Shown: positions 34,551-44,426 of the stretch, one piece after another
Numbering within the stretch: position 1 is the first letter of the stretch
How the letters are laid out: the number at the start of each line of letters is the position of its first letter
Source: Paludibacteraceae bacterium
GTDB lineage: Bacteria; Bacteroidota; Bacteroidia; Bacteroidales; Paludibacteraceae
NCBI GenBank assembly: GCA_024683975.1
Contig: JAIKXR010000032.1
Span: forward strand, 1 to 53,159
Reading direction: 5' to 3'
DNA: 53,159 bases
The notes under the pieces: generated by a model
Seen by the model: the letters and a program-made list of their open reading frames with translations, nothing else
Told to the model about the DNA's origin: nothing
The model's database searches: none
Program-made: the position numbers and the translations under genes

Positions 34551-35405
34551 ATGAGAGTGTTGGTTACAGGCTGCAAAGGGCAGTTGGGTACAGAGATGCG
34601 TCGTCTGAGCGTTGAACACACAAAACACAGTTATGTATATGTGGATATAGATGAACTGGATTTGACAGACGGTGAGGCTGTCAAACGGTTGGTGGAGAAA
34701 GAAAAGACAGATGTGATTGTTAATTGTGCGGCATACACCAATGTGGACGGTGCGGAAGAGAATGAGGCTGCGGCTTTGAGGGTTAATGCGGATGCAGTGG
34801 AGAACCTGGCGCGAACCGGACGGAAGATTATACACATATCGACTGATTATATTTTTTCGGGTGAGGGCTGGCTGCCTTACAGGGAGACAGATGCGGCGGC
34901 ACCGAGGACCGCATACGGCAGGACCAAATGGGAAGGAGAGAAACGACTAAAGGAATGGAGCAGGGATGCGATAGTGTTCAGAACGGCATGGTTATATTCG
35001 CCTTGGGGCAAGAATTTTGTGAAAACGATGCTTAAATACGGCGCGGAAAAGGATGAGTTGAGGGTGGTATATGACCAGATAGGCTCTCCCACATACGCCG
35101 GAGATTTGGCGCGGGTCATATATGCGGCATTAGATGCTGATGAATGGCATGGAGGCACTTATCACGTGACTGATGAGGGTGTGTGCTCGTGGTACGATTT
35201 TACGGTAGAGATACTGCGTCAGGCGAATGAAAGGGAAAATAAATATAAGGCGCGGGTAATACCTATTCGTTCGGACGAATATGTATATAAGACCCCCCGT
35301 CCGCATTACAGTGTGTTGGACAAGCAGAAAGTGAAAGATACATTTGGTGTCAGCATACCTCATTGGACAGAGAGTTTGAAGGAGTGTCTGGAACAGATGA
35401 TATGA
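34551..35405 (+). CDS. rfbD: dTDP-4-dehydrorhamnose reductase
   Basis: A 284-residue short-chain dehydrogenase-type enzyme that makes dTDP-L-rhamnose. The nucleotide-binding motif is VTGCKGQLGTEMRRL (GxxGxxG-like), the active-site motif YGRTKWEGE contains the YxxxK pair, and STDYIFSGEG is the usual middle segment. It lies 21 bases after rfbC. Confidence 0.95.
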   Translation: MRVLVTGCKGQLGTEMRRLSVEHTKHSYVYVDIDELDLTDGEAVKRLVEKEKTDVIVNCAAYTNVDGAEENEAAALRVNADAVENLARTGRKIIHISTDYIFSGEGWLPYRETDAAAPRTAYGRTKWEGEKRLKEWSRDAIVFRTAWLYSPWGKNFVKTMLKYGAEKDELRVVYDQIGSPTYAGDLARVIYAALDADEWHGGTYHVTDEGVCSWYDFTVEILRQANERENKYKARVIPIRSDEYVYKTPRPHYSVLDKQKVKDTFGVSIPHWTESLKECLEQMI

Positions 35406-35456
35406 TGAGAGAAGGCACTCAAGAACGAACACAAAGTGCAGGAATATAAACCGAAT

Positions 35457-36164
35457 ATGGAAGATATATTGAGTTATTTGTCGGAGTTGTCAGTAAATAA
35501 CAACCGCGAGTGGTTTGAGGCAAACAGATTGCGATATGAGGCTTGCAGAAAGCGTTTTATAGAGTTTTCAGAGGAGTATCTGCGTGGTTTGGTGTTGACA
35601 GATTCCCAATTAACCGGTTTGAAGCCGAAGGATTGTATATGGCGCATATACAGGGATGTGCGTTTTTCGAAGGACAAGCGTCCGTACAAGGACTGGTTTG
35701 GGGTTTTCCCCGCTGCTGCTGCTCCCGGCAAGCCAAATACGGGCGGCAAGAAGTCGATGAGAGGAGGTTATTATATTCATATACAGCCCGGTAATTGTAT
35801 GTTTGCGGGTGGAATATGGAACCCTTCAACGGATTTGCTGAAAGCGTTGCGACAAGAGGTATATGCCAACTATGAGGAGGTGGAGGAGATAATGAGCAGC
35901 AAGAGCTGGAAGCGATATTTTGATGATTTTGACACCCAATGGATGTTGAAGAAGGGACCTGCCGGTTTTCCTCAAGATTTTGTGCATATTGACTGGCTCA
36001 AGAGGAAGAGTTTCACATTTTCCACACGTCTGACAGACAAGCAGGTATGTGACAAGGATTTTGTTTCTTTGGCTCTTGATATCGCGAAGGCAGCCAAGCC
36101 GATGAATGATTTTCTGAATTATACATTTGAAGAATACGGAGAGTTCAAGCCCAATGAAAGGTAG
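35457..36164 (+). CDS. DUF2461 / TIGR02453 family protein
   Basis: A 235-residue protein. It has the family pattern NNREWFEANRLRYE near the start, WRIYRDVRFSKDKRPYK and GGYYIHIQPGNCMFAGGIW. The function is unknown. I use the ATG at 35457; a GTG at 35436 is also in frame. Its end overlaps the start of the flippase gene, so they are coupled. Nothing else here hints at its role. Confidence 0.88.
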   Translation: MEDILSYLSELSVNNNREWFEANRLRYEACRKRFIEFSEEYLRGLVLTDSQLTGLKPKDCIWRIYRDVRFSKDKRPYKDWFGVFPAAAAPGKPNTGGKKSMRGGYYIHIQPGNCMFAGGIWNPSTDLLKALRQEVYANYEEVEEIMSSKSWKRYFDDFDTQWMLKKGPAGFPQDFVHIDWLKRKSFTFSTRLTDKQVCDKDFVSLALDIAKAAKPMNDFLNYTFEEYGEFKPNER

Positions 36165-37629
36165 TGCGATGCGTTTGCTGGCGAAAGAGACCGCTATTTA
36201 TGGTCTTTCGTCAATAGTAGGAAAGTTTTTGAACTGGTTGCTGGTGCCGTTATACACCTATATATTGGCGCAACAATCGGATTACGGCATTGTCACCAAT
36301 CTTTATGCCTGGACGGCATTGCTGCTTGTTGTATTGACTTACGGCATGGAGACGGGTTTTTTCCGTTTCGCCAATGACAAAGGCAATAATCCGACTACTG
36401 TTTATCGTACAACGATGACGTGTATAGGTGTGACATCGCTGTTGTTTGCTGTAGTCTGCTGGTTTTTCAGGGGTCAGATAGCGGGTTTGTTAGGTTATGG
36501 TGACCACGGTGAGTTTGTCGGACTGCTGGCTATTGTAGTGGCGATGGATGCTTTTGCCTGCATTCCGTTTGCGTATCTCCGGTATGAGAAAAAGGCTGTT
36601 CGTTTTGCAGTTTTGAAACTGCTGTTTGTTTTTCTCAATATATTATTGAATATCTTCTTTCTGGTGTTGTGCCCGCGTTGGCAAGGAAGCAGTTTGATAA
36701 GCAGTTGGTATGATCCTGATTACGGAGTGGGATATGTGTTTGTGGCAAATATTTTAGCGACCGGGATACAGACGTTGTGTTTGCTGCCAACTATTTTGTC
36801 CGGAGGAAAAGCAGAGAGGAATTTTTCGGGAGAGTTGCTTAAACGCATGTTAAGATACTCGTTGCCGTTGTTGGTATTAGGAGTGTGCGGCATAATGAAT
36901 CAGACACTTGACAGGATATTGTTTCCATTCCTGTATCCGGGAGAAGATGGGCAGGTACAATTGGGTATTTACGGTGCATGCTTCAAGGTGGCGATGGTGA
37001 TGATGATGTTCACGCAGGCTTTCCGTTACGCATACGAGCCGTTTGTCTTTGCCAAGCAGAAGGAGAAAGACTCGCTTAAGGCATACGCGGATGCGATGAA
37101 ATATTATATATATTTCTCGTACTTGATTATGATCGGGATGGTGGTGTATTTAGACTTGCTTAAGTACTTGATTGCACCGTCTTATTGGGAGGGTCTGCGT
37201 GTAGTGCCTATTGTGTTATGGACTTATATTTTTCAGGGTATATATTTCAATCTGTCGTTCTGGTACAAACTGACTGACAAGACCCAATGGGGGGCGTGGT
37301 TCTCCTTGATAGGATTGGTCATTACTCTTGTTATTCAGGTTGTCCTGGTACCCAAGTACGGTTATATGGCATCAGCCGGTGCATCGTTGGTATGTTACTT
37401 TGTCATTATGGTGTTGTCATACGTGACAGGCAAGCGTCATCTGGTTATACCTTACGATAAGAAAAGAATAGCCATAGCAACAGTCAGTTGTCTGTTGGTT
37501 ATGGCAGTCTATTATGCCTTTAACGGTATGGGAACTTGGACGCGAATGGCTATCGGCACCGGTCTGACAGCGGTTTACATAGGTGCTGTTTTGGTCATGG
37601 ACAGATCTATTTCCAGTCTCTTGCGTTGA
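36154..37629 (+). CDS. Wzx-like polysaccharide flippase
   Basis: A 491-residue polytopic membrane protein with about 12-14 helices. The N-terminal segment AKETAIYGLSSIVGKFLNWL and the following LLVPLYTYIL are typical of Bacteroidota oligosaccharide flippases of the MOP superfamily. Later helices include LLFAVVCWFFR and GLVITLVIQVVLVPKYGY. It moves lipid-linked oligosaccharide across the inner membrane. The ATG at 36154 overlaps the preceding gene by 11 bases; an ATG at 36169 is an alternative. Its last 23 bases overlap the end of the convergent BT_3928-type gene. Confidence 0.88.
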   Translation: MKGSAMRLLAKETAIYGLSSIVGKFLNWLLVPLYTYILAQQSDYGIVTNLYAWTALLLVVLTYGMETGFFRFANDKGNNPTTVYRTTMTCIGVTSLLFAVVCWFFRGQIAGLLGYGDHGEFVGLLAIVVAMDAFACIPFAYLRYEKKAVRFAVLKLLFVFLNILLNIFFLVLCPRWQGSSLISSWYDPDYGVGYVFVANILATGIQTLCLLPTILSGGKAERNFSGELLKRMLRYSLPLLVLGVCGIMNQTLDRILFPFLYPGEDGQVQLGIYGACFKVAMVMMMFTQAFRYAYEPFVFAKQKEKDSLKAYADAMKYYIYFSYLIMIGMVVYLDLLKYLIAPSYWEGLRVVPIVLWTYIFQGIYFNLSFWYKLTDKTQWGAWFSLIGLVITLVIQVVLVPKYGYMASAGASLVCYFVIMVLSYVTGKRHLVIPYDKKRIAIATVSCLLVMAVYYAFNGMGTWTRMAIGTGLTAVYIGAVLVMDRSISSLLR

Positions 37630-38701
37630 ATTTCTGTTGTACCACTCCGTTTTGTATAACTACTATTCCGGGGTTGGCACGGACGATAGTTTTGAGAGTG
37701 ACAGGGTCGCACGTGCAAAACTCTTCGGCATTAAATCCGGGGTGCTGCAAGCAGAATGAGATGATGTCGTCTATACCGCTGCCTGTGATATAGTATTTGC
37801 TGTCAGCAGGGTATGCGGATATTTTATCGAGATTGTCAGTCTCTGTTTTTTTGAGGTCGTACATAATTATCAGTGTGACCGGCTCTTCCGACTCGAGCAA
37901 ATCGTATGTTATGTTGTCGTCTTCGGCGGTGAGTATGTCAAAATCGTGAATGGGCGGCTCATAACCTTTTTTGACAAGTGTGGACTGCTGATTGACAAAA
38001 GTCCAAGCGGAATCGCCTTTGGGGTAATTGTCTAATGTAAAGGTCTGTTGCACACCGTCTTTTTCGTATATGAGAGTTACTTCATAAACGTCTTGTTCGG
38101 CATCTTCGGGGTATTCCATCAGTGAGGGCAGGTTGTTCCCAACTTTGTATGGGCGAAAGTCAGCAACGGGCAGATGGTGCAGCGTCCAAATCATAAAGCC
38201 GATGACGATAGCGATTGAGAGCAGGGTGGCAATGAGTTCCACTTGCCATATCCAATGTCCGGGTGCATGTTTTTTTGTATATAGCCAGATGATGACCAAA
38301 ATGAGCAGTATGACGTTTTTCCAGAAAGTCTGCCAGTTGGTGAGGATGACAGCCTCGCCAAAGCATCCGCAATCGCTGACGGGGTTATTGACGGCTATGT
38401 AGAGCGTGAGCGGTGTCATCACCAGATAGAAAGCGAAAGCCAGCCACGAGGTCCATTGCGGTTTGATGTTCATAATGAGACATATACCGAGAACGAATTC
38501 GACAGTTATAAGACAGAGTGCCGCAGTTTGTGCAAGAGGCATCAGGTCGGTGAAAAATCCTCCGAATGCTTTAAGGTAGTCTTCTATTTTGTAGGTTGTT
38601 CCGAGAGGGTCAATGGCTTTGACAGAACCTGAAAAAACGAACACCAAGCCTAACAAGGTACGTGACAAATGCGCAAAAACCGTAGAAATACTATTTTTCA
38701 T
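37607..38701 (-). CDS. BT_3928-type DoxX/MauE-like membrane protein
   Basis: A 364-residue protein. The N-terminal half holds four or five membrane helices in a DoxX/MauE-like arrangement: LSRTLLGLVFVFSGSVKAIDP, then VEFVLGICLIM, and the diagnostic SDCGCFGEAV. The C-terminal half (from about residue 190) is soluble and ends with a TCDPVTLKTI segment resembling a thioredoxin-like region. It is conserved in Bacteroidales as a BT_3928 family protein, of unconfirmed function in redox or electron transport. It is convergent with the flippase, with 23 bases of overlap. Confidence 0.82.
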   Translation of the reverse strand: MKNSISTVFAHLSRTLLGLVFVFSGSVKAIDPLGTTYKIEDYLKAFGGFFTDLMPLAQTAALCLITVEFVLGICLIMNIKPQWTSWLAFAFYLVMTPLTLYIAVNNPVSDCGCFGEAVILTNWQTFWKNVILLILVIIWLYTKKHAPGHWIWQVELIATLLSIAIVIGFMIWTLHHLPVADFRPYKVGNNLPSLMEYPEDAEQDVYEVTLIYEKDGVQQTFTLDNYPKGDSAWTFVNQQSTLVKKGYEPPIHDFDILTAEDDNITYDLLESEEPVTLIIMYDLKKTETDNLDKISAYPADSKYYITGSGIDDIISFCLQHPGFNAEEFCTCDPVTLKTIVRANPGIVVIQNGVVQQKFNARDWK

Positions 38702-38725
38702 AGGATAAAAATTTCAAATACGTCG

Positions 38726-38733
38726 CAAAAGTA
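38726..38733 (-). promoter_or_regulatory. -7 element of the BT_3928-type gene
   Basis: TACTTTTG on the minus strand, about 25 bases before the start codon. No clear -33 TTTG is present at the expected spacing. Confidence 0.5.
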
Positions 38734-38796
38734 GTAAAAATAACATATAAACAGCATTTTAATAAAAAAAATCGGCAAAATAATAAAAAAATACTC

Positions 38797-38804
38797 TACC
38801 TTTG
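38797..38804 (+). promoter_or_regulatory. -7 element of ileS
   Basis: TACCTTTG at 38797-38804, 28 bases before the ileS ATG. The -33 region is AT-rich without TTTG. Confidence 0.5.
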
Positions 38805-38832
38805 CGCGTTAAACCGGATAAAACCATATTGA

Positions 38833-41800
38833 ATGAAAAAGTTTACAGAGTATAAGCAGTTGAATCTACCTGCTTTGAGTGAAGAGGTATTGAAGGATTG
38901 GGATAAAGAGGATTTGTTCCACCGGACAGAGAGTCAGGAGTCAAAGAACGACAGAGAGAAGAAGGGTGACTACATCTTTTTTGAGGGTCCTCCTTCCGCT
39001 AACGGAATGCCTGGTATCCATCATGTGCTGGCTCGAACGATTAAAGACACTTTCCTGCGCTATAAGACTATGCAGGGTTATACCGTCCGTCGCAAGGCGG
39101 GATGGGACACTCACGGTTTGCCTGTAGAGTTAGGTGTGGAGAAAATGCTGGGCATAACGAAAGAGGATATAGGCAAGAAGATTTCGGTTGATGAATACAA
39201 TGCCGCTTGTCGTAGTGAGGTGATGAAATACACTAAAGAGTGGAATGCGCTGACCCGTCAGATGGGTTATTGGGTTGACTTGGAGCATCCGTATATAACC
39301 TACGACAACAAGTATATAGAGACTCTCTGGTATTTGCTCAAGCAGTTGTATGACAAGGGTTATCTGTACAAGGGTTACACTATCCAGCCTTATAGTCCGG
39401 CTGCAGGGACAGGTTTGTCGTCCCATGAATTGAACCAGCCCGGGTGTTATCGCGATGTGAAAGACACGACATGTACCGCAAAGTTCAAGATACGCAGTCA
39501 GCGTGGGGATAATGATGCAGAAAGGTATATCATAGCGTGGACAACCACTCCGTGGACATTGCCGAGTAATACAGCCTTGTGCGTAGGTCCGAAAATTGAT
39601 TATGTTGAGGTTCAACAGGATGGATATACTGTTATACTTGCCAAGGAGCGTGTAAATGCCTATCTGAAGGAGCTGGCAACGGGTGAAGGCGAAGATGCAA
39701 GTGTAAAAATCATAGCCGAATACAAGGGTCAGGATCTTGTAGGAACAGAGTATGAGCAGCTGTTTCCGTGGGTTAATCCAGGTGAAGGCGCTTTCCGCGT
39801 CATAGCGGGAGATTATGTGACGACCGAAGACGGTACAGGTATTGTGCATATCGCTCCCACTTTTGGCGCTGATGACAAGCGTGTGTCTGAAGCGGCAGGC
39901 ATACCGGGGATGTATCTGCTGACACGGGAATACGGCTGGCGTCCGATGGTGGATTTTACCGGCAAGTTCTGGCGTATAGAGGATTTGGACGAGGAGTTTG
40001 TTCGTACACGCGTTGACAGGGAACTTTATGGCAAGTATGCCGGTCAGTGGGTGAAGAATGCTTTTGACCCGCAGTTTACGACAGATGGCAAGTATGATGA
40101 GGCTGCCGCGCAGAAAGCGGAGACATTAGATATTCGTTTGTGTATCGAACTGAAGCAGAACGGACACAATTTCCGCACAGAGAAACATGTGCATAATTAT
40201 CCTCACTGTTGGCGCACAGACAAGCCCGTTATTTATTATCCTTTGGATTCGTGGTTCATTCGCTCGACAATGGCCCGTGAGCGGATGATTGCTCTTAACC
40301 AGACCATCAACTGGCAGCCTGCATCGACAGGTACGGGACGTTTTGGCAAGTGGCTTGAGAACTTGAACGACTGGAACTTATCGCGCTCGCGTTATTGGGG
40401 GACACCTTTGCCAATCTGGCGTACGGAAGACGGCAAAGAAGAGATTTGTATCGGCTCAATCAAAGAATTGTTTGATGAGATAGACAAGTCAGTCAAAGCA
40501 GGTTTGATGCCAGCCAATCCGTGGCAGAGACATAAGGCAGGCGATTATTCGGATGCCAACTACGCCCCGGATGTTATAGACCTTCACCGTCCCTATGTGG
40601 ATAATATTGTATTAGTCAGTCCTTCCGGCAAGCCGATGAAGAGGGAGGCGGATCTTATTGATGTATGGTTTGATTCGGGAGCTATGCCATACGCCCAGAA
40701 CCACTATCCTTTTGAAAACGCCGATTCCCCGAGAACGGCAGACTTCATTTCCGAAGGTGTGGATCAGACCCGTGGCTGGTTTTTCACACTGCATGCCATA
40801 CATACGATGATAGATGATACAGTAGCGTTCAAGAATGTCATTTCCAACGGATTGGTGCTTGATAAGAAAGGCAACAAGATGTCCAAACATCTTGGTAATG
40901 CTGTTGATCCGTTCAAAGCGATGAACACCTACGGACCGGATGCCGTCAGATGGTATATGCTGACCAACTCATCGCCGTGGGAGAATCTCAAGTTTGACGA
41001 GACAGGTGTGGATGAGATACGTCGCAAGTTCTTCGGCACACTGTTCAACACATATTCATTTTTTGCACTTTATGCAAATGTTGACGGATGGCGACAGGAT
41101 AATGTTGATATCGAGCAATGCGCATTGACCGAGATTGACCGCTGGATTTTGTCACGTCTCAATTCGGTGGTGAAAGAGGTAACGGTCAGCTATGAGGCAT
41201 ACGAACCGACCCGTGCGGGACGTGCAATCAGCAATTTCCTGCAAGACGAATTGTCCAACTGGTATGTCCGTCTTAACCGTAAGCGTTTCTGGGGAGGTGA
41301 GATGAACGATGACAAGAGGGCAGCCTACGCCACTCTCTATACTTGCCTGACCACCATTGCCCGGTTGATGGCTCCTAATGCCCCCTTCTTTGCCGACCGA
41401 CTCTATCGCGACCTTACGGGTAAGAGTGTGCATCTGAGCGTGTGGCCCGAGGCCAATGAGAGCATGATTGATACGTTGCTTGAAAGACAGATGTCACTGG
41501 CCCAACAAGCCACTTCAATGATTCTGTCGCTTCGGAAGAGGGCAGAGAAGAACGTTCGTCAGCCGCTCCAAAAAGCTGTCATTCCCGCTGCCGATGAGGA
41601 TATGAAGGAAGCATTGCTCCACGTTAGCGACCTTATACGTAGCGAAGTGAATGTCAAAGAATTGGAAATTGTGGATGCTGACAACAGCACAGTCAGACTT
41701 GTCAAAAAGATACGTCCCAATTTCAAAGTGTTAGGAAAGAAAGTAGGCAGTCAAATGAAAGTTGTCGCTGCGGCTATCGGACAGATGACACAAGAGGAAA

Positions 41801-42216
41801 TAGCCGCCTTCGAGAAGGACAGTCATTTTGTAGTGAGGACAGAGACAGGTGGTTATGAGTTGATAGAGGAAGATGTTGAGATTGCAACCGAGGATATGCC
41901 CGGATGGCTCGTGGCTAACGAAGGACAACTGACTATAGCTCTTGATATTGAGCTGACACAAGAGTTGATAGAGGAAGGTATAGCCCGTGAACTGATTAAC
42001 CGTATCCAGAACCTGCGTAAGTCATCGGGCTTTGAAGTGACCGACCGCATACGTGTTTCGCTCTCTTCGCACAAGCAGACAGATGCGGTAGTTGAGCATT
42101 TTCATGACTATATATCTTCCCAAGTACTTGCCACAGAGTTAATCACTACGAATCTTTCAGATGGCGAACAAATCGAGATAAACGGTGTTTCGCTGTTGGT
42201 GAAGATTGAAAAGTAG
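38833..42216 (+). CDS. ileS: isoleucyl-tRNA synthetase
   Basis: A 1127-residue class I synthetase. The HIGH-type motif is in GMPGIHHVLARTIKD, and KMSKS is KMSKHLGN. The N-terminal segment PPSANGMPG and the large size identify the type-2, eukaryote-like form usual in Bacteroidota. The editing domain, anticodon-binding domain and a C-terminal extension (from about residue 950) are all present. It is monocistronic, with a strong terminator behind it. Confidence 0.97.
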   Translation: MKKFTEYKQLNLPALSEEVLKDWDKEDLFHRTESQESKNDREKKGDYIFFEGPPSANGMPGIHHVLARTIKDTFLRYKTMQGYTVRRKAGWDTHGLPVELGVEKMLGITKEDIGKKISVDEYNAACRSEVMKYTKEWNALTRQMGYWVDLEHPYITYDNKYIETLWYLLKQLYDKGYLYKGYTIQPYSPAAGTGLSSHELNQPGCYRDVKDTTCTAKFKIRSQRGDNDAERYIIAWTTTPWTLPSNTALCVGPKIDYVEVQQDGYTVILAKERVNAYLKELATGEGEDASVKIIAEYKGQDLVGTEYEQLFPWVNPGEGAFRVIAGDYVTTEDGTGIVHIAPTFGADDKRVSEAAGIPGMYLLTREYGWRPMVDFTGKFWRIEDLDEEFVRTRVDRELYGKYAGQWVKNAFDPQFTTDGKYDEAAAQKAETLDIRLCIELKQNGHNFRTEKHVHNYPHCWRTDKPVIYYPLDSWFIRSTMARERMIALNQTINWQPASTGTGRFGKWLENLNDWNLSRSRYWGTPLPIWRTEDGKEEICIGSIKELFDEIDKSVKAGLMPANPWQRHKAGDYSDANYAPDVIDLHRPYVDNIVLVSPSGKPMKREADLIDVWFDSGAMPYAQNHYPFENADSPRTADFISEGVDQTRGWFFTLHAIHTMIDDTVAFKNVISNGLVLDKKGNKMSKHLGNAVDPFKAMNTYGPDAVRWYMLTNSSPWENLKFDETGVDEIRRKFFGTLFNTYSFFALYANVDGWRQDNVDIEQCALTEIDRWILSRLNSVVKEVTVSYEAYEPTRAGRAISNFLQDELSNWYVRLNRKRFWGGEMNDDKRAAYATLYTCLTTIARLMAPNAPFFADRLYRDLTGKSVHLSVWPEANESMIDTLLERQMSLAQQATSMILSLRKRAEKNVRQPLQKAVIPAADEDMKEALLHVSDLIRSEVNVKELEIVDADNSTVRLVKKIRPNFKVLGKKVGSQMKVVAAAIGQMTQEEIAAFEKDSHFVVRTETGGYELIEEDVEIATEDMPGWLVANEGQLTIALDIELTQELIEEGIARELINRIQNLRKSSGFEVTDRIRVSLSSHKQTDAVVEHFHDYISSQVLATELITTNLSDGEQIEINGVSLLVKIEK

Positions 42217-42253
42217 TTGATTGTGGAGTGAATTTTCGATAACCTTTGTAATC

Positions 42254-42310
42254 AAACAGCGGACAAAACCAGCCACTGATCAGGTGACTGGTTTAGTCCG
42301 CTGTTTTGCA
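42254..42310 (+). terminator. intrinsic terminator of ileS
   Basis: 19-base arms (42254-42272 and 42288-42306) pair except for one A-A mismatch, with a 15-base loop that can form a small inner stem. The stem ends in TTTT. It lies 38 bases after the stop codon. Confidence 0.85.
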
Positions 42311-42373
42311 CCATTTGACCTATACACCGAAAGTTATGCTAAAAAAGCGAACCTGTAAATCACATATTGGTGC

Positions 42374-42410
42374 AAAAAAAAAGAAACAACCTCATCCTGT
42401 TGCTTCTTTC
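42374..42410 (-). terminator. intrinsic terminator of tRNA-Asn
   Basis: On the minus strand AAGAAGCAAC pairs with GTTGTTTCTT around an 8-base loop and is followed by a run of seven or more T. Confidence 0.85.
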
Positions 42411-42416
42411 CTCTTG

Positions 42417-42490
42417 CGCTCCCTCTAGGACTTGAACCTAGGACCCCCTGATTAACAGTCAGATGCTCTAACCGACTGAGCTAAGGAAGC
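42417..42490 (-). tRNA. tRNA-Asn (GTT)
   Basis: The acceptor stem is GCTTCCT/AGGGAGC with one G-T pair. The anticodon stem-loop is CTGAC TGTTAAT CAG-like with anticodon GTT, and the T loop is TTCAAGT. The discriminator is G and CCA is not encoded. Confidence 0.93.
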
Positions 42491-42546
42491 TCGTACTGAT
42501 ATATTCCGCTCTTGTTCAAGAGTACATACTCTCTCAAAAGCGGCTG

Positions 42547-42577
42547 CAAAAGTACGGTGTTTTTTTGAACTACCAAA
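42547..42577 (-). promoter_or_regulatory. promoter of tRNA-Asn
   Basis: On the minus strand TTTG (42577-42574), 19 bases, TACTTTTG (42554-42547). This is an exact match. Confidence 0.8.
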
Positions 42578-42608
42578 TTTTTTTTTACATTTTTTATAAA
42601 ATAAGCAT

Positions 42609-42616
42609 TATCTTTG
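42609..42616 (+). promoter_or_regulatory. -7 element of the PfkB-kinase operon
   Basis: TATCTTTG at 42609-42616, about 84 bases before the start codon. The -33 region is T-rich (TTTA at 42584), so the match there is partial. Confidence 0.55.
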
Positions 42617-42699
42617 CGCGTTTTTTCCAAACCAAATGTATCTCATACATCCTGCCAAGCGTAGGGAAAAAGATACTTTAAGCGAATACAACCACACTT

Positions 42700-43701
42700 A
42701 TGAAAAAGGTTTTAGGATTAGGCAATGCGCTGACAGACATTCTCTTACAAGTCCAAGAAGAAGATTTGCGCGAACTCTCGCTGCCCAAAGGCAGTATGAA
42801 CCTTATCTCAATTGAGCAAGCGGAATATATCCAGCAGCGGTTTCTCAATGTACGCAGACGTTTAGTAGCCGGTGGCAGTGCCAGCAACACAGTCACAGCA
42901 ATCACCCAACTCGGCGGGAAAGCCGCTTTCATCGGCAAGATAGGTGCCGACGAAGTAGGCGATTTCTACCGTGACGACCTCAAGAAAAACGGTGTCAAAC
43001 CTATTCTTTTCACCTCCGACAAGATGTCTGGATGCAGTATTGTGCTTATCACTCCCGATGGTGAACGGACATTCGCCACCTACCTCGGTGCATCTGCCGA
43101 CCTCAATGCCGATGACATACAGAAAGAGGCGTTCACAGGCTACGACATTTTCCATATAGAAGGCTATATGGTTCAAGACAACAAACTAATCGAAAAAGCC
43201 ATTCGTCTCGCCAAAGAAGCAGGATGTATGGTTTCGCTTGACCTCGCGTCTTACAATGTTGTCAATGAAAACCACCTTTTCCTGAAAAATCTGATAAAAC
43301 GATACGTGGACATAGTTTTTGCCAATGAAGACGAGAGTTTTGCCTACACGCATCTTAATCCTGTTGAATCCGTTGCAAAGATAGCACAAGAATGTGATAT
43401 AGCCGTTGTCAAAGTCGGGAAAAAAGGCAGTTATGTCCAGCAAGGCAACAATATGTGCCATATAGGTGCCATCACCACCTCCTGTACAGATTCCACCGGA
43501 GCCGGAGACCTCTATGCAGGAGGATTCCTTCACGCCTTGAGCGATGGTTTTGACCTCCGGCGTTGCGCTGAAATAGGTACCATTGCCGCCGGACGGGTGG
43601 TAGAAATAATCGGCACCAAACTGTCAGACGACACATGGGAAGAAATAAGACGTATATGCGCACTCTATCGCGGATTTATGCAAAAATACACAACCGACTA
43701 A
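42700..43701 (+). CDS. PfkB-family carbohydrate or adenosine kinase
   Basis: A 333-residue kinase. N-terminal signatures are GNALTDILLQV and GGSASNTVTAITQLGG. The C-terminal PfkB motif DSTGAGDLYAGGFLH contains the catalytic Asp in GAGD. Sequence alone does not separate adenosine kinase from ribokinase or fructokinase, though GGSASNT with LGNALTD resembles adenosine-kinase-like members common in Bacteroidales. It is the first gene of a plus operon that runs to the HAD phosphatase. Confidence 0.88.
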   Translation: MKKVLGLGNALTDILLQVQEEDLRELSLPKGSMNLISIEQAEYIQQRFLNVRRRLVAGGSASNTVTAITQLGGKAAFIGKIGADEVGDFYRDDLKKNGVKPILFTSDKMSGCSIVLITPDGERTFATYLGASADLNADDIQKEAFTGYDIFHIEGYMVQDNKLIEKAIRLAKEAGCMVSLDLASYNVVNENHLFLKNLIKRYVDIVFANEDESFAYTHLNPVESVAKIAQECDIAVVKVGKKGSYVQQGNNMCHIGAITTSCTDSTGAGDLYAGGFLHALSDGFDLRRCAEIGTIAAGRVVEIIGTKLSDDTWEEIRRICALYRGFMQKYTTD

Positions 43702-43715
43702 ATACCTTATAAATT

Positions 43716-44426
43716 ATGTTACGCATCATTTATTGCATCTACCAGATTCTCGTTTTGCCCATCCTCGTTTTCAACACTCTGATGTGCGCCATCATAACTA
43801 TGATTTTCTTTCCTTTCCACAATTCCAAGCCAATCCATTGGGTACAGATTCTATGGTGCCGCCTTTTCTTTTATTGGCTCTTTATTCCCGTCACTGTTGA
43901 TGGATTGGAAAACATCGCCCCTAACCAGTCCTACGTCTTTGTTGCCAACCACTCATCGATGTTCGATGTCTTCCTCATCTACGGCTGGCTGCCCGTTGTT
44001 TTCAAGTGGCTGATGAAAAAAGAGTTGCGCAAAGTTCCTTTCGTAGGAACAGCCTGCAAAGCGGCAGGACACATATTTGTTGACCGCTCAAACGCACGGT
44101 CCTCCGCAAGAAGCCTCATTGAGATAAAAAAACAACTGCACGATGGTGTTTGCACTGTCATCTTCCCTGAAGGCACACGCTCAAAAGACGGACAGTTAGG
44201 ACGTTTCCATAGCGGAGCCTTCCGCATCGCTTTCGATCTCGGATTACCCGTCATTCCGCTCTCGCTATCGGGTTGCTATAACGTTCAGCGAAAAGGCGAA
44301 TACTTCGTTCATCGTCATCCAGTCCATCTGCATATAGGAGAACCTGTTGATATTTCACAGACAGAAGACAAAAACGAAGCTATGGAAATAGTAAGACAAG
44401 CTGTGGAGAAAGGAATAAAGAAATGA
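43716..44426 (+). CDS. plsC: 1-acylglycerol-3-phosphate acyltransferase (PlsC)
   Basis: A 236-residue membrane-associated acyltransferase of phospholipid synthesis. Block I is NHSSMFD (the NHx4D catalytic pair), and block III is FPEGTRSKDG. The N-terminus has a hydrophobic segment (YQILVLPILVFNTLMCAIITM). It overlaps the dacB start by 4 bases. A second, more diverged PlsC-like gene lies in the same operon. Confidence 0.9.
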   Translation: MLRIIYCIYQILVLPILVFNTLMCAIITMIFFPFHNSKPIHWVQILWCRLFFYWLFIPVTVDGLENIAPNQSYVFVANHSSMFDVFLIYGWLPVVFKWLMKKELRKVPFVGTACKAAGHIFVDRSNARSSARSLIEIKKQLHDGVCTVIFPEGTRSKDGQLGRFHSGAFRIAFDLGLPVIPLSLSGCYNVQRKGEYFVHRHPVHLHIGEPVDISQTEDKNEAMEIVRQAVEKGIKK